This document shows positions 32,991 to 40,940 of a stretch of DNA of 64,000 nucleotides, in pieces. Location of the stretch: contig NZ_QNVT01000005.1 in the NCBI RefSeq assembly GCF_003385515.1, positions 1-64,000 of the forward strand. The letters run 5' to 3'. Within the stretch, counting starts at the first letter, position 1, and each line of letters begins with the position of its first letter. Under the pieces are notes generated by a model that saw only the letters and a list, made by a program, of their open reading frames with translations, did not search any database and was not told the origin of the DNA. A program made the translations under genes and the position numbers. This DNA comes from Chryseobacterium pennae. GTDB lineage: Bacteria > Bacteroidota > Bacteroidia > Flavobacteriales > Weeksellaceae.

Positions 32991-33614
32991 ATGGCAGATC
33001 TTTATAAGACGATTTTATTCCTAAACTATGGATTGCTTCTTGCCGTTATAGTGTTGGGAGCTGCTAAATACCGTATATTAAATTATAAAGAAAGGCAGTA
33101 TTTTTATTGTATTGCTTTTCTTTTTTTTATTGAACTGTTGAATCTTGTTTTGCCTTATATTTTCAGGCTCAATGATACCTCATTTCTTTATCCGTTCTAT
33201 ATTGGCGGAGAATTCTTTTTACTGACGGGCTTGTTTATCAGAAAACTGGATTGGCCCAAATACCTCTTGGGATTGAGTGCTGCGATTGCAGTTGGTTTTA
33301 TGATCTCAAAATACGGTTTTGATTATCCTGCCAATGCAGATATAGCAAAGGTAGTTTCCAATATCATGATCATCTGTCTTTCGGGAATAGCCTTGATTAA
33401 TGAGATTAAAAAGACTTCAGATCAGAATCGGTTTCTTTGGGTAGATGCCAGTATTTTTTTCTATTACTCTGTTTCAGTATTTATTTTTATCATCCAGCAT
33501 CAGATTGCTAATCTTTCAGAAAACAATTATTATATTCTTTTCAGTGCCAATAATATCTTTTCAAGTATTTTATACTGTTCACTTATATATACCTTTATCC
33601 GATTAAAGAAGTAA
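32991..33614 (+). CDS. multi-pass membrane protein, possible sensor
   Basis: A 207-aa protein with about six to seven membrane helices and short loops, and no catalytic motif. It ends 17 bp before a histidine kinase that lacks its own sensor domain. The pairing suggests it could sense or transmit a signal to the kinase (inference). Confidence 0.7.
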   Translation: MADLYKTILFLNYGLLLAVIVLGAAKYRILNYKERQYFYCIAFLFFIELLNLVLPYIFRLNDTSFLYPFYIGGEFFLLTGLFIRKLDWPKYLLGLSAAIAVGFMISKYGFDYPANADIAKVVSNIMIICLSGIALINEIKKTSDQNRFLWVDASIFFYYSVSVFIFIIQHQIANLSENNYYILFSANNIFSSILYCSLIYTFIRLKK

Positions 33615-33631
33615 CCTTAAATATCAACCTT

Positions 33632-34396
33632 TTGATCCTTATAGTTGTTACCATAGCAGTTATAGTATCCTTTATTATGCTTGCCTACAGAGCTTTTATA
33701 AGCAGGATTATGAAGGAAAAAAATGTACAGCATGAAGCAGAAGTTCTTCATCAGAAAAAACTGGCATTGGAAAACATCAAAGCTCAGGAAGAAGAAAGGA
33801 AAAGAATGGCTGTGATGATTCATGATGATATAGGAAACAGGCTCAATATTCTTTCTTTATGGCTTAATAATCTTGATACCAAGGGCGATGAGCTGATCAA
33901 AAAAAATATCCACAGCCAGATGTCTTCGCTGATTGATGCAGCCAGAAGCATTTCCCATTCATTATATCCGGTGAATCTTGAATCGGTGGGACTCGTATTG
34001 TATGCGGAAGAACTCATTGCGAATCTTTCCCATAAAATTAATATTTCCTTACAGGTAATGCCCGGATATGAAAAGAAAGATCTCTTTGTGGAAGTACAGC
34101 TGTACCGGATTATTCAGGAATTTACCACCAATGTAATCAAGCATTCTAATGCCACAGACCTGTGGATTTATATAAAAGATTATCCGCAAAATATGGCTGT
34201 CATTATTTCAGATAACGGACAGGGTTTCGAGTATGAAGAGGTGAAAAAAGGGATGGGAATCAAAAATATTGAATCCAGAATCAAATCGATGAATGCCGTT
34301 CACAAATGGAAAAAATCTTTTTTAAATAAAGGAAGTCGTTTAATCATTAAAATTCCGAAACATTATGAGTTCCCAAATCAAAATAGCATTGATTGA
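33632..34396 (+). CDS. sensor histidine kinase (HisKA_3 type), TTG start
   Basis: A 254-aa kinase with one N-terminal membrane helix (ILIVVTIAVIVSFIMLAY) and a coiled coil. The H box is MIHDDIGNRLNIL, with the phosphorylated His in the HDD triplet as in NarX/DesK-type kinases. The ATPase has FTTNVIKHSNATD (N box), ISDNGQGFEYEEV (G1) and GMGIKNIESRI (G2). No ATG precedes the membrane helix, so TTG at 33632 is the likely start. The gene overlaps the response regulator by 32 bp. It lacks an extracellular sensor domain. Confidence 0.88.
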   Translation: MILIVVTIAVIVSFIMLAYRAFISRIMKEKNVQHEAEVLHQKKLALENIKAQEEERKRMAVMIHDDIGNRLNILSLWLNNLDTKGDELIKKNIHSQMSSLIDAARSISHSLYPVNLESVGLVLYAEELIANLSHKINISLQVMPGYEKKDLFVEVQLYRIIQEFTTNVIKHSNATDLWIYIKDYPQNMAVIISDNGQGFEYEEVKKGMGIKNIESRIKSMNAVHKWKKSFLNKGSRLIIKIPKHYEFPNQNSID

Positions 34397-35042
34397 TGAT
34401 GAACAGCTAATCCTTGAAGGGGTGAAAATGCTGCTGTCCAATGAGAAAAATATATCTGTATGCCTTACTGCAGATAACGGACCCGATTTTATAGAGTCTC
34501 TGGGAAATCTCTCAGAAAAAGAATTTCCTGATATTGCACTCGTAGATGTCCAGATGAAGCCCATGAATGGTTTTGAGCTGGTAGAAATTCTTAAAGACAG
34601 GTATCCGGATCTTAAAGTCATCATCCTTTCTTCTCATTATAAAACATCTATACTAGGATATATGGTGAAACTGGGCGTTTCTGCTTTTCTTCCTAAAAAC
34701 TCGGATAAGAAAACATTTATTGACGCGATTACTATGGTAGATAAAAATGGAGTTTTCTTTACAGCTGAAGATCATCAGATGTTATTTACCTATATGAATA
34801 GTTCAGCTAAGAAAAATTCACTCTTTGAAACCGAGGATGAGCTTTCTGAAAGAGAAAAAGATGTGGTAAAGCTCATTTGTCAGGAATTTACCAACAATGA
34901 AATAGGAGAAAAACTTTTTATAAGTCCCAGAACCGTTGAAAGTCACAGGCAGCGTATTCTGGAAAAAATAGGCGCTAAAAACACTGTGGGAATAGTCATT
35001 TATGCCATTGTCAACAATATTTACTCACTCGAAAAAATTTGA
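34365..35042 (+). CDS. NarL/FixJ-type response regulator
   Basis: A 225-aa regulator. The receiver domain (residues 6-125) has the acidic pocket IDDEQ, the phosphoacceptor Asp in LVDVQMKPMNG and Lys in LPKNSDK. The LuxR-type helix-turn-helix at about 160-215 reads LSEREKDVVKLICQEFTNNE and then RTVESHRQRILEK. It is translated from within the end of the kinase gene, and the two form a cognate pair. The target genes are unknown. Confidence 0.93.
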   Translation: MSSQIKIALIDDEQLILEGVKMLLSNEKNISVCLTADNGPDFIESLGNLSEKEFPDIALVDVQMKPMNGFELVEILKDRYPDLKVIILSSHYKTSILGYMVKLGVSAFLPKNSDKKTFIDAITMVDKNGVFFTAEDHQMLFTYMNSSAKKNSLFETEDELSEREKDVVKLICQEFTNNEIGEKLFISPRTVESHRQRILEKIGAKNTVGIVIYAIVNNIYSLEKI

Positions 35043-35046
35043 TTAG

Positions 35047-35071
35047 ATTCCGTAGAAATACGGAATTTTTT
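35047..35071 (+). terminator. terminator of the two-component operon
   Basis: An 8-bp stem ATTCCGTA/TACGGAAT with a GAAA loop and T tract starts 4 bp after the response-regulator stop. Confidence 0.85.
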
Positions 35072-35195
35072 ATTTGGTACTTTTCACTCTAGCCAGACTG
35101 CTCTTTCTTCCGTTATTTTGAAATGTCTCTTTTAGGGATTTTAAATAAAAACATAAATGTACAGAGAAGATCTGTAATAAAAAATTAACAAAAGA

Positions 35196-36539
35196 ATGAA
35201 TGGCAGTAGAGTGATTTCCGTCGGAATTTTCTTTGACGGTACGGGAAATAATGGAGTAAATGCACTTTCATCAGATAAACCACTGAATAACAATGAAAGC
35301 TATCATGGTGCATTCACCAATATCTATAAATTATACAAACTATTTATCGGTAACGAAAAAATATATATTGAAGGAATAGGAACAGTTTCAGGTGGGGAAG
35401 ACAGTAATTTCGCCATGACAACATGTGCCAATCCACCTTATGGAAAAGGATATTCTTCAGATGATAAGCTTCAGAAAGCAGAAAAATTTGTACAAAGGAT
35501 TATTCATGATGAAGACTGTGAGTATCACTTTTACTTATATGGCTTCGGAAGAGGGGCAATGCTGGCCAGAACCTTTTGTCACTGGCTTTTCTCAAACTAT
35601 TCTTTTGCTAAGATGAAAGTGAAATTTTTGGGCGCTTTTGATACTGTAGAATCGAAACCATTTAATACCTACGATCTGAGTATTCCTCATCAGGTGGAAA
35701 ATGTATTTCATATCTGCGCACTCAATGAATGCAGATTCTTTTTTCCACTGACTGGTTTTTTTGAAAACTCAAAAATGATGCAGGATTACCAGTTTCGGAA
35801 TCATATTTCTGTTTGGAAAGAAATTTTTGTTCCGGGAGCTCATGCTGATATTGGAGGAGGCTATCTGGAAGGACCGCAATCGGTTTATATTTCTACAGAT
35901 TTTGCTAATACGGATGATCTGAAAAATTATGTTCAAAACATCAGAAACACAAAAACAGATACCGAAGGAAATAAAATCTGGGATGCTTTACTTTCCGGAT
36001 TTGGAGTGGAAAAAAAAGATGCTTTTGCTAAAGCCTACATGAGTAGAGATAAAGTTTACAATGAACTTTCAAAATTATATGGAAAACTCATGCTGCAGGA
36101 AACCAATAGAATATCGCAGGTGTTTATCTCAGGAAAAGATTTGGAGACAGATTATAACAGGCATCCTTTATTACAAAACTTATATGAAAAAATGAAAGTT
36201 TATGTACAAGATCTTTCCATAGATAAAAAACCAATATACAATTACGGTAAATTGGCTGATTATATCCATATTGCTGCCAATTTCGGGCTCTATCAAGACG
36301 GTTTATCGAAACGGTCCGAATATGAAGTAAATGTTGAACTTCTCAACAACGGAATGAGTGTTTCAAGCAGTACAATTGTAGATCAGAAAAGTCATGCAAG
36401 ACTTTCTGCTGAGCTTCACCTTCCTGAAGATAGCTTTGTAGCCGATTTTCTTTATGGAACCAGTGTTCCTAATAATGATATCTGGACCCGTTCAATTATC
36501 AAAACTCCGGCAACAAGGCTGGATAAAATAGATAATTAA
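35196..36539 (+). CDS. DUF2235 protein, predicted inactive Tle1-like phospholipase
   Basis: A 447-aa protein of the DUF2235 family, alpha/beta hydrolases that include the type VI secretion phospholipase effectors Tle1. The N-terminal strand VISVGIFFDGTGNN is typical. The elbow that normally reads GFSRG is GFGRG here (residues 116-120), so the nucleophile Ser is Gly118 (codon GGA at 35547). The other catalytic residues remain: Asp149 in GAFDTVES and His216/Asp218 in PGAHADIGGGY. The protein may be a catalytically dead relative, for example a structural or immunity-related partner, or use another nucleophile. No other type VI secretion genes are in the window. Confidence 0.82.
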   Translation: MNGSRVISVGIFFDGTGNNGVNALSSDKPLNNNESYHGAFTNIYKLYKLFIGNEKIYIEGIGTVSGGEDSNFAMTTCANPPYGKGYSSDDKLQKAEKFVQRIIHDEDCEYHFYLYGFGRGAMLARTFCHWLFSNYSFAKMKVKFLGAFDTVESKPFNTYDLSIPHQVENVFHICALNECRFFFPLTGFFENSKMMQDYQFRNHISVWKEIFVPGAHADIGGGYLEGPQSVYISTDFANTDDLKNYVQNIRNTKTDTEGNKIWDALLSGFGVEKKDAFAKAYMSRDKVYNELSKLYGKLMLQETNRISQVFISGKDLETDYNRHPLLQNLYEKMKVYVQDLSIDKKPIYNYGKLADYIHIAANFGLYQDGLSKRSEYEVNVELLNNGMSVSSSTIVDQKSHARLSAELHLPEDSFVADFLYGTSVPNNDIWTRSIIKTPATRLDKIDN

Positions 36540-36573
36540 TGTCAGTCCTTTTTTAGTTTTAAATTTTAGGTTA

Positions 36574-36605
36574 GGGAGCGTCATTTCAGATGTTCCCTTT
36601 TATTT
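36574..36605 (+). terminator. terminator after the DUF2235 gene
   Basis: A 9-bp stem with two G-U pairs (36574-36582 with 36589-36597) is followed by a T-rich stretch, 34 bp after the stop codon. Confidence 0.65.
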
Positions 36606-36801
36606 TATAATATGTCTTTTTGAATTCAATGGGTATAATTACTGAACTGTAAATTTGGTACATTATACTGTAGTTTTTGGATTCTCATTCCCGTTAATTT
36701 GAAATTGTTCATTTCAATAGGCTTTACAATGGAAATATGAACAAAGGCGTATTCTGAAAAGCCTGATATCAAAAAGAGTAAGAACACCAAAAATTAAAAC
36801 A

Positions 36802-37533
36802 ATGGAAAAGACACTCATGCAAAAAGCAACAATATTTTCAACCGAGTTTGATTTTACCTCTGGGGAACAAAAAGAAATCTTGCACTATCTACAGGTTAAT
36901 AATTACAGACTATTAGGATATAAAGGAGCATCTGGGCCCAACCAAGTTTCTTCAGGAGTACCTACTTGGTTTTCTATGCCTTATGTTAATATGTTTGGAC
37001 GATTTGAAATTTACTATGAACCCAGATACAAAGTATATGTTTTTAATAAAGGAGATATTACGATCAATACAACGATTACAATGCATGCATTATCGGATGA
37101 AGTTTCTTTGGGAACAAAGGTCGTGTTTAATACGGATGGTTCTTTTCATTCAGATTCAGTTGGTTCCGAAGAAGTAATTACTGTTTATAATAGCAGACCT
37201 GCAGGCACATCACCTATAACAATAGGGCTGGCTGTAAAAGTAAATGGACAGTTTTTACCTTTCTGCGCCTTTACGTGTGCCGCACAAGGAACTGTAAGTA
37301 TACAGCCTGACGCAAAAATAGCTCTATTTGCAGCACAATCAAATATGACCTCAGGATCAGTTGCTGATCATATCATTAATCCAGGTTGTAGTTTTATGTG
37401 GAATGCTAAAAATACTATGTTTGATTTACAGATGATCCCAGAAACTTACGGGATTGAAAATGTGCCTGGGAGATTATCCGTAGAGCCTGTATCCCCTGGG
37501 TCATCATTACTACAACTTTTCAATATTTTTTAA
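36802..37533 (+). CDS. hypothetical beta-rich protein
   Basis: A 243-aa protein without signal peptide or membrane segment. The composition (many Ser, Thr, Val, Gly and aromatic residues) suggests an all-beta fold, possibly a carbohydrate-binding or pore-forming-like domain. No family is recognised. It is followed by a small gene after 27 bp, so the two may be co-expressed. Confidence 0.6.
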   Translation: MEKTLMQKATIFSTEFDFTSGEQKEILHYLQVNNYRLLGYKGASGPNQVSSGVPTWFSMPYVNMFGRFEIYYEPRYKVYVFNKGDITINTTITMHALSDEVSLGTKVVFNTDGSFHSDSVGSEEVITVYNSRPAGTSPITIGLAVKVNGQFLPFCAFTCAAQGTVSIQPDAKIALFAAQSNMTSGSVADHIINPGCSFMWNAKNTMFDLQMIPETYGIENVPGRLSVEPVSPGSSLLQLFNIF

Positions 37534-37560
37534 AATTATTATCAGATAAAATAGAATGAG

Positions 37561-37809
37561 ATGACAGTTTCAGAATGGCTTGATAAAGCTAAACAGCTTT
37601 TAAATATTTGTAATTACGAGATTAGTGTTAGAAACGGGAATAAAATAATGATAAATACCCATATGATGACATTAACAGAATTGGAAGATGAAATACATTA
37701 TCGCCACGGAATTGCTCCGGTTAGTTATAAGGAAGCTTCAGATATCCTTAGCAATATGATTGGATTGGTACTGTCAGGACAGAAAACACCGCCACTTATT
37801 CCGGGATAA
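37561..37809 (+). CDS. small hypothetical protein
   Basis: An 82-aa protein, mostly helical by appearance, starting MTVSEWLDKAKQLLNIC. It lies 27 bp after the beta-rich gene and has its own terminator. No family is recognised; the pairing of a 243-aa and an 82-aa gene would be compatible with a toxin-partner pair, but nothing in the sequence proves it. Confidence 0.55.
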   Translation: MTVSEWLDKAKQLLNICNYEISVRNGNKIMINTHMMTLTELEDEIHYRHGIAPVSYKEASDILSNMIGLVLSGQKTPPLIPG

Positions 37810-37841
37810 ATCTTGTTCAGAAATCAATTTATGATAAAGCA

Positions 37842-37870
37842 AAAGCTGCCTGTTTAGGGCAGCTTTTTTT
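37842..37870 (+). terminator. terminator
   Basis: A 9-bp stem AAAGCTGCC/GGCAGCTTT with a 7-nt loop and T tract, 33 bp after the preceding stop codon. Confidence 0.85.
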
Positions 37871-37947
37871 TATTTCTGGGCTATTCATTTCTTTTTCCGT
37901 ATTTTTGCCCCCGAAAATTCATTATTCATTACTAATTATCAATTAAA

Positions 37948-39876
37948 ATGCTTTCGGTTCAAAGTTTAGGATTACATCATTCAGGAAATTATTTATTTCA
38001 AAACGTAAATTTCACCATTAAAAAGGATGATAAAGTAGGGCTCGTAGGAAAAAATGGAGCAGGGAAATCTACTTTATTGAAAATGCTGTCCAAAGAAATT
38101 AATTTCTACGAAGGAGAAGTTGTAACAGAAGGAAGCATTACCATTGGTTTCCTGAAGCAAGATCTTGATTTCGTAAAAGGAAGAACAGTTTGGGATGAAA
38201 CAATGCAGGCTTTCGAGCAAATCAATGCTTGGAAAAATGAGCTTGAAGAGGTTAATCACCAAATGGCTACAAGAACAGACTACGAAAGTGATTCTTACAC
38301 GGATTTGATTAATAAAATGACCGAGTTGAATGACCTTTTAATGAACCATGATGCCTACAATCTTGAAGGTGATATGGAAAAAGTGTTGTTTGGTTTAGGA
38401 TTTAGAGCCGATGATTTCCAAAAAATCACTGATGAATTTTCCGGAGGATGGAGAATGAGAATTGAATTGGCAAAACTGCTGCTTCAAAAGAATGACATCA
38501 TGCTTCTCGATGAGCCTACCAACCACCTGGATATGGAATCCATCATCTGGCTGGAAAACTTCTTAAAAGATTATCCGGGAGCAATTGTTCTGGTAAGTCA
38601 CGATAAGCAGTTCATGACCGCTGTTTGTAACCGTACTTTTGATATCAACAATAAGAAGGTTGATGATTATAAAGCCAACTATACCAAATATCTTGTGATG
38701 CGTGAAGACCGCCGTGAAAAACTGATTCAGGCTAAAAAGAATCAGGATGCGGAGATCAAACAAATGGAAGATAATATTAATAAGTTCCGTGCAAGTGCTA
38801 CCAAAGCATCTTTCGCTCAGTCGCTTATTAAGAAACTGGATAAAATAGAACGTATTGAAGTTGATAATGAAGACGTTTCAAAATTCAATATCCGTTTCGT
38901 ACAGTCTATGGTTCCTGGAAAAGTGATTTTCGAAGCAGAAACCCTTGGAAAAGCTTATGGTCAGAAACAGATTTTTGACGATGTAGATTTTATCGTTCAG
39001 AGAGGAGACAGAATTGCACTATTAGGGCAAAACGGACAGGGAAAAACAACATTAGCTAAAATTTTAGCAGGAGATATTAAAGATTATTCAGGAGTCTGGA
39101 ACCTTGGGCACAATGTAAACATCGGATACTTTGCTCAGAATCAGGAAGAGGTTTTAACACCGAACAAAACGGTTCTTGAAGAAGCAGAAGATGCTGCTAC
39201 AGAAGAAACCAGACCAAGAGTAAGAGACTTGTTAGGATCTTTCCTGTTCCAGGGAGATGCCGTTTCCAAGAAAACAAAAGTACTTTCCGGAGGGGAAAGA
39301 AACCGTCTGGCACTTTGTAAACTGTTGCTTCGTCCTTTCAATACGTTGATTATGGATGAACCTACCAACCACTTGGATATTCAGTCTAAGGAAATCATTA
39401 AGCTGGCTTTACAGAATTTTGAAGGTACATTGATCGTAATTTCTCACGACAGGGAATTCCTTCAGGGACTTTGTGATAAAATCTATGAATTCCGTGACGG
39501 AAAGATGAAAGAATTCCTTGGGGATATCAATGAATATCTTGAGTACAGGCAAAAGGAAACCATCAGAGAGATTTCTGCAGAAAAAGCAAAACTTCATAGT
39601 GATGTGAAGGAAGAACCTAAGAAAGTGGAAGAAAAACCTGTTGTTAGCAACAGCCAGGCATCTAATATTGTCAGCAAAGAACAAAAAAATATTCAGAATA
39701 AAATCAAAAAGGTAGAAGAAAAAATTTCTGAGCTTGAAGCTAAAGTAGAGGAAATGGAAGCTTCTTTCGCTAAAGAAAACCCATCAGATGAAACTTTAGA
39801 AAAATACAATAAAGCTAAAGAAGAGCTGGATAACGCTCTGCAGGAATGGGAATATTTAGGAACCCAACTTGATTAA
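37948..39876 (+). CDS. ABC-F family ATPase
   Basis: A 642-aa cytoplasmic protein with two ATPase domains and no membrane segment, the hallmark of ABC-F translation factors. Domain 1 has GKNGAGKST, the signature SGGWRMR and Walker B MLLDEPTNHLD. Domain 2 has GQNGQGKTT, SGGERNR and LIMDEPTNHLD. An interdomain linker (about 240-320) and a C-terminal coiled coil (about 565-640) resemble the Uup subgroup. Members bind the ribosome E site or DNA structures; whether this one protects against antibiotics cannot be told. A TATTTTTG -7 element lies at 37900-37907. Confidence 0.93.
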   Translation: MLSVQSLGLHHSGNYLFQNVNFTIKKDDKVGLVGKNGAGKSTLLKMLSKEINFYEGEVVTEGSITIGFLKQDLDFVKGRTVWDETMQAFEQINAWKNELEEVNHQMATRTDYESDSYTDLINKMTELNDLLMNHDAYNLEGDMEKVLFGLGFRADDFQKITDEFSGGWRMRIELAKLLLQKNDIMLLDEPTNHLDMESIIWLENFLKDYPGAIVLVSHDKQFMTAVCNRTFDINNKKVDDYKANYTKYLVMREDRREKLIQAKKNQDAEIKQMEDNINKFRASATKASFAQSLIKKLDKIERIEVDNEDVSKFNIRFVQSMVPGKVIFEAETLGKAYGQKQIFDDVDFIVQRGDRIALLGQNGQGKTTLAKILAGDIKDYSGVWNLGHNVNIGYFAQNQEEVLTPNKTVLEEAEDAATEETRPRVRDLLGSFLFQGDAVSKKTKVLSGGERNRLALCKLLLRPFNTLIMDEPTNHLDIQSKEIIKLALQNFEGTLIVISHDREFLQGLCDKIYEFRDGKMKEFLGDINEYLEYRQKETIREISAEKAKLHSDVKEEPKKVEEKPVVSNSQASNIVSKEQKNIQNKIKKVEEKISELEAKVEEMEASFAKENPSDETLEKYNKAKEELDNALQEWEYLGTQLD

Positions 39877-39891
39877 TATAAAGGACTAAGG

Positions 39892-39925
39892 TTCGGGGCT
39901 CGGGATATGAGTCCCGAATTTTTTT
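39892..39925 (+). terminator. terminator of the ABC-F gene
   Basis: A 10-bp stem (39892-39901 with 39909-39918, one G-U pair) is followed by seven T residues. Confidence 0.85.
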
Positions 39926-40048
39926 ATCTGATGTTTTGATGTGGTTAAAGCTGACCCCATAATTACCCATCTATATCTTAGAGTATTGATTATATATCAA
40001 TTAAATATACGCTAAGATAGCTTATGATTTAAATATGTATATTATCTA

Positions 40049-40212
40049 AACGCAGAGATTAGCAAAGATATTTTTAAATGTAAAATTTTTCGTTCGCAAA
40101 GGCGTTCACACTCAGCAAATGAAAAATAATAATGTACATAGCTGAATGAAATGCCTTTGCGGACGGAAATATCCAGCATAACTTTCATTTTTCCTTTGCG
40201 ATTCTTCGCGTT
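40049..40212. repeat. nested palindromic element (MITE/REP-like)
   Basis: The outer arms at 40049-40067 (AACGCAGAGATTAGCAAAG) and 40194-40212 are inverted copies at 15 of 19 positions. The inner arms at 40091-40108 and 40147-40165 also pair, sharing the core GCAAAGGC/GCCTTTGC. The 164-bp unit fills the 430-bp gap between the ABC-F gene and the small CxxCH gene. It contains no gene. Such nested inverted repeats suggest a small dispersed palindromic element; other copies cannot be seen in this window. Confidence 0.55.
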
Positions 40213-40303
40213 AAAAAATCAGGAAAATGTTCTAAAATTGAACTTAAATTAAATAATAGTAAGAGACTATCCAAAATTAACACGAAGTATTAAATTATTT
40301 TCA

Positions 40304-40311
40304 TAATTTTG
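40304..40311 (+). promoter_or_regulatory. -7 element of a likely leaderless gene
   Basis: TAATTTTG ends 4 nt before the ATG at 40316. Transcription should begin at or near the start codon. Confidence 0.5.
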
Positions 40312-40315
40312 ACTC

Positions 40316-40669
40316 ATGATTAAAGAAAGCAGAAACTTAAAAGTATTTATCTCCAGACTATTGTTTGGGGTATACTTCATCGCGCTGCTTTCTCAAAGCT
40401 TTCACCATCATGAATCTGTAGATTATTTTAAGGCGTTTAATCTTAAAAAAGTCGAAAATTCTATAACGAAAGCCATTACTAAAGAGAAAGCGGGTGACTG
40501 TCTGGCCTGCCACTTTTTGGTGACCGGACACACATTAGCTCCTGAAGAATTCAGCTTTAGCTTCGAGCATTACACGCACGAAGTAAAGCAGATTATCGCG
40601 ATTCAGGAAAAAATCTGGTCTCAGACCAAATTTACCTTTCAGCTTCGGGGACCGCCCACAATTTCCTAA
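40316..40669 (+). CDS. small membrane-anchored CxxCH protein
   Basis: A 117-aa protein with one N-terminal hydrophobic segment (VFISRLLFGVYFIALLSQS), a HHH cluster at about 33-35, then DCLACHFLVTGH (about 62-73) and a C-terminal LRGPPTIS. The CxxCH could bind haem or, with the surrounding histidines, a metal. It precedes a TonB-dependent receptor by 271 bp. A role in uptake of or resistance to a metal or haem is inferred. A -7 element immediately before the ATG fixes the start. Confidence 0.65.
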   Translation: MIKESRNLKVFISRLLFGVYFIALLSQSFHHHESVDYFKAFNLKKVENSITKAITKEKAGDCLACHFLVTGHTLAPEEFSFSFEHYTHEVKQIIAIQEKIWSQTKFTFQLRGPPTIS

Positions 40670-40840
40670 TCAATACATTCTTATTGGGTTTTTGGCTCTA
40701 TACTGTAGAGTTGAATGTTCAAGGTTTGAAGTTTAATGTTTAAAGTTGTTGAAAAACAGCTGTAGTTCGTTATAGATAAGTACTTGTGACTTATTTCTGT
40801 AATCTTACATTTTGGCTTCTTATCATTAATTCATTTTACG

Positions 40841-40862
40841 TGATACATCATGCATTGTATCA
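40841..40862. promoter_or_regulatory. palindrome upstream of the TonB receptor
   Basis: TGATACA and TGTATCA form a 7-bp perfect inverted repeat around 8 bp, 78 bp before the receptor's start codon. Layout and sequence resemble operators of Fur-family or similar metal regulators. A Fur-family gene lies at 63200, but a link is only a guess. Confidence 0.4.
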
Positions 40863-40940
40863 TGAACCTAAACCCATTCAATAAATTTTAACGAAAATGT
40901 ACCCCTCATTAAAAGGGTACATCAATCAATCTATTTTACA

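Noticed and set aside
35196..37809. type VI secretion locus
   Set aside because: Only a DUF2235 protein is present; no Hcp, VgrG, sheath, baseplate or ClpV gene in the window.
37948..39876. antibiotic-resistance ABC-F
   Set aside because: Looks like the Uup-type housekeeping branch; no resistance-specific feature is visible.
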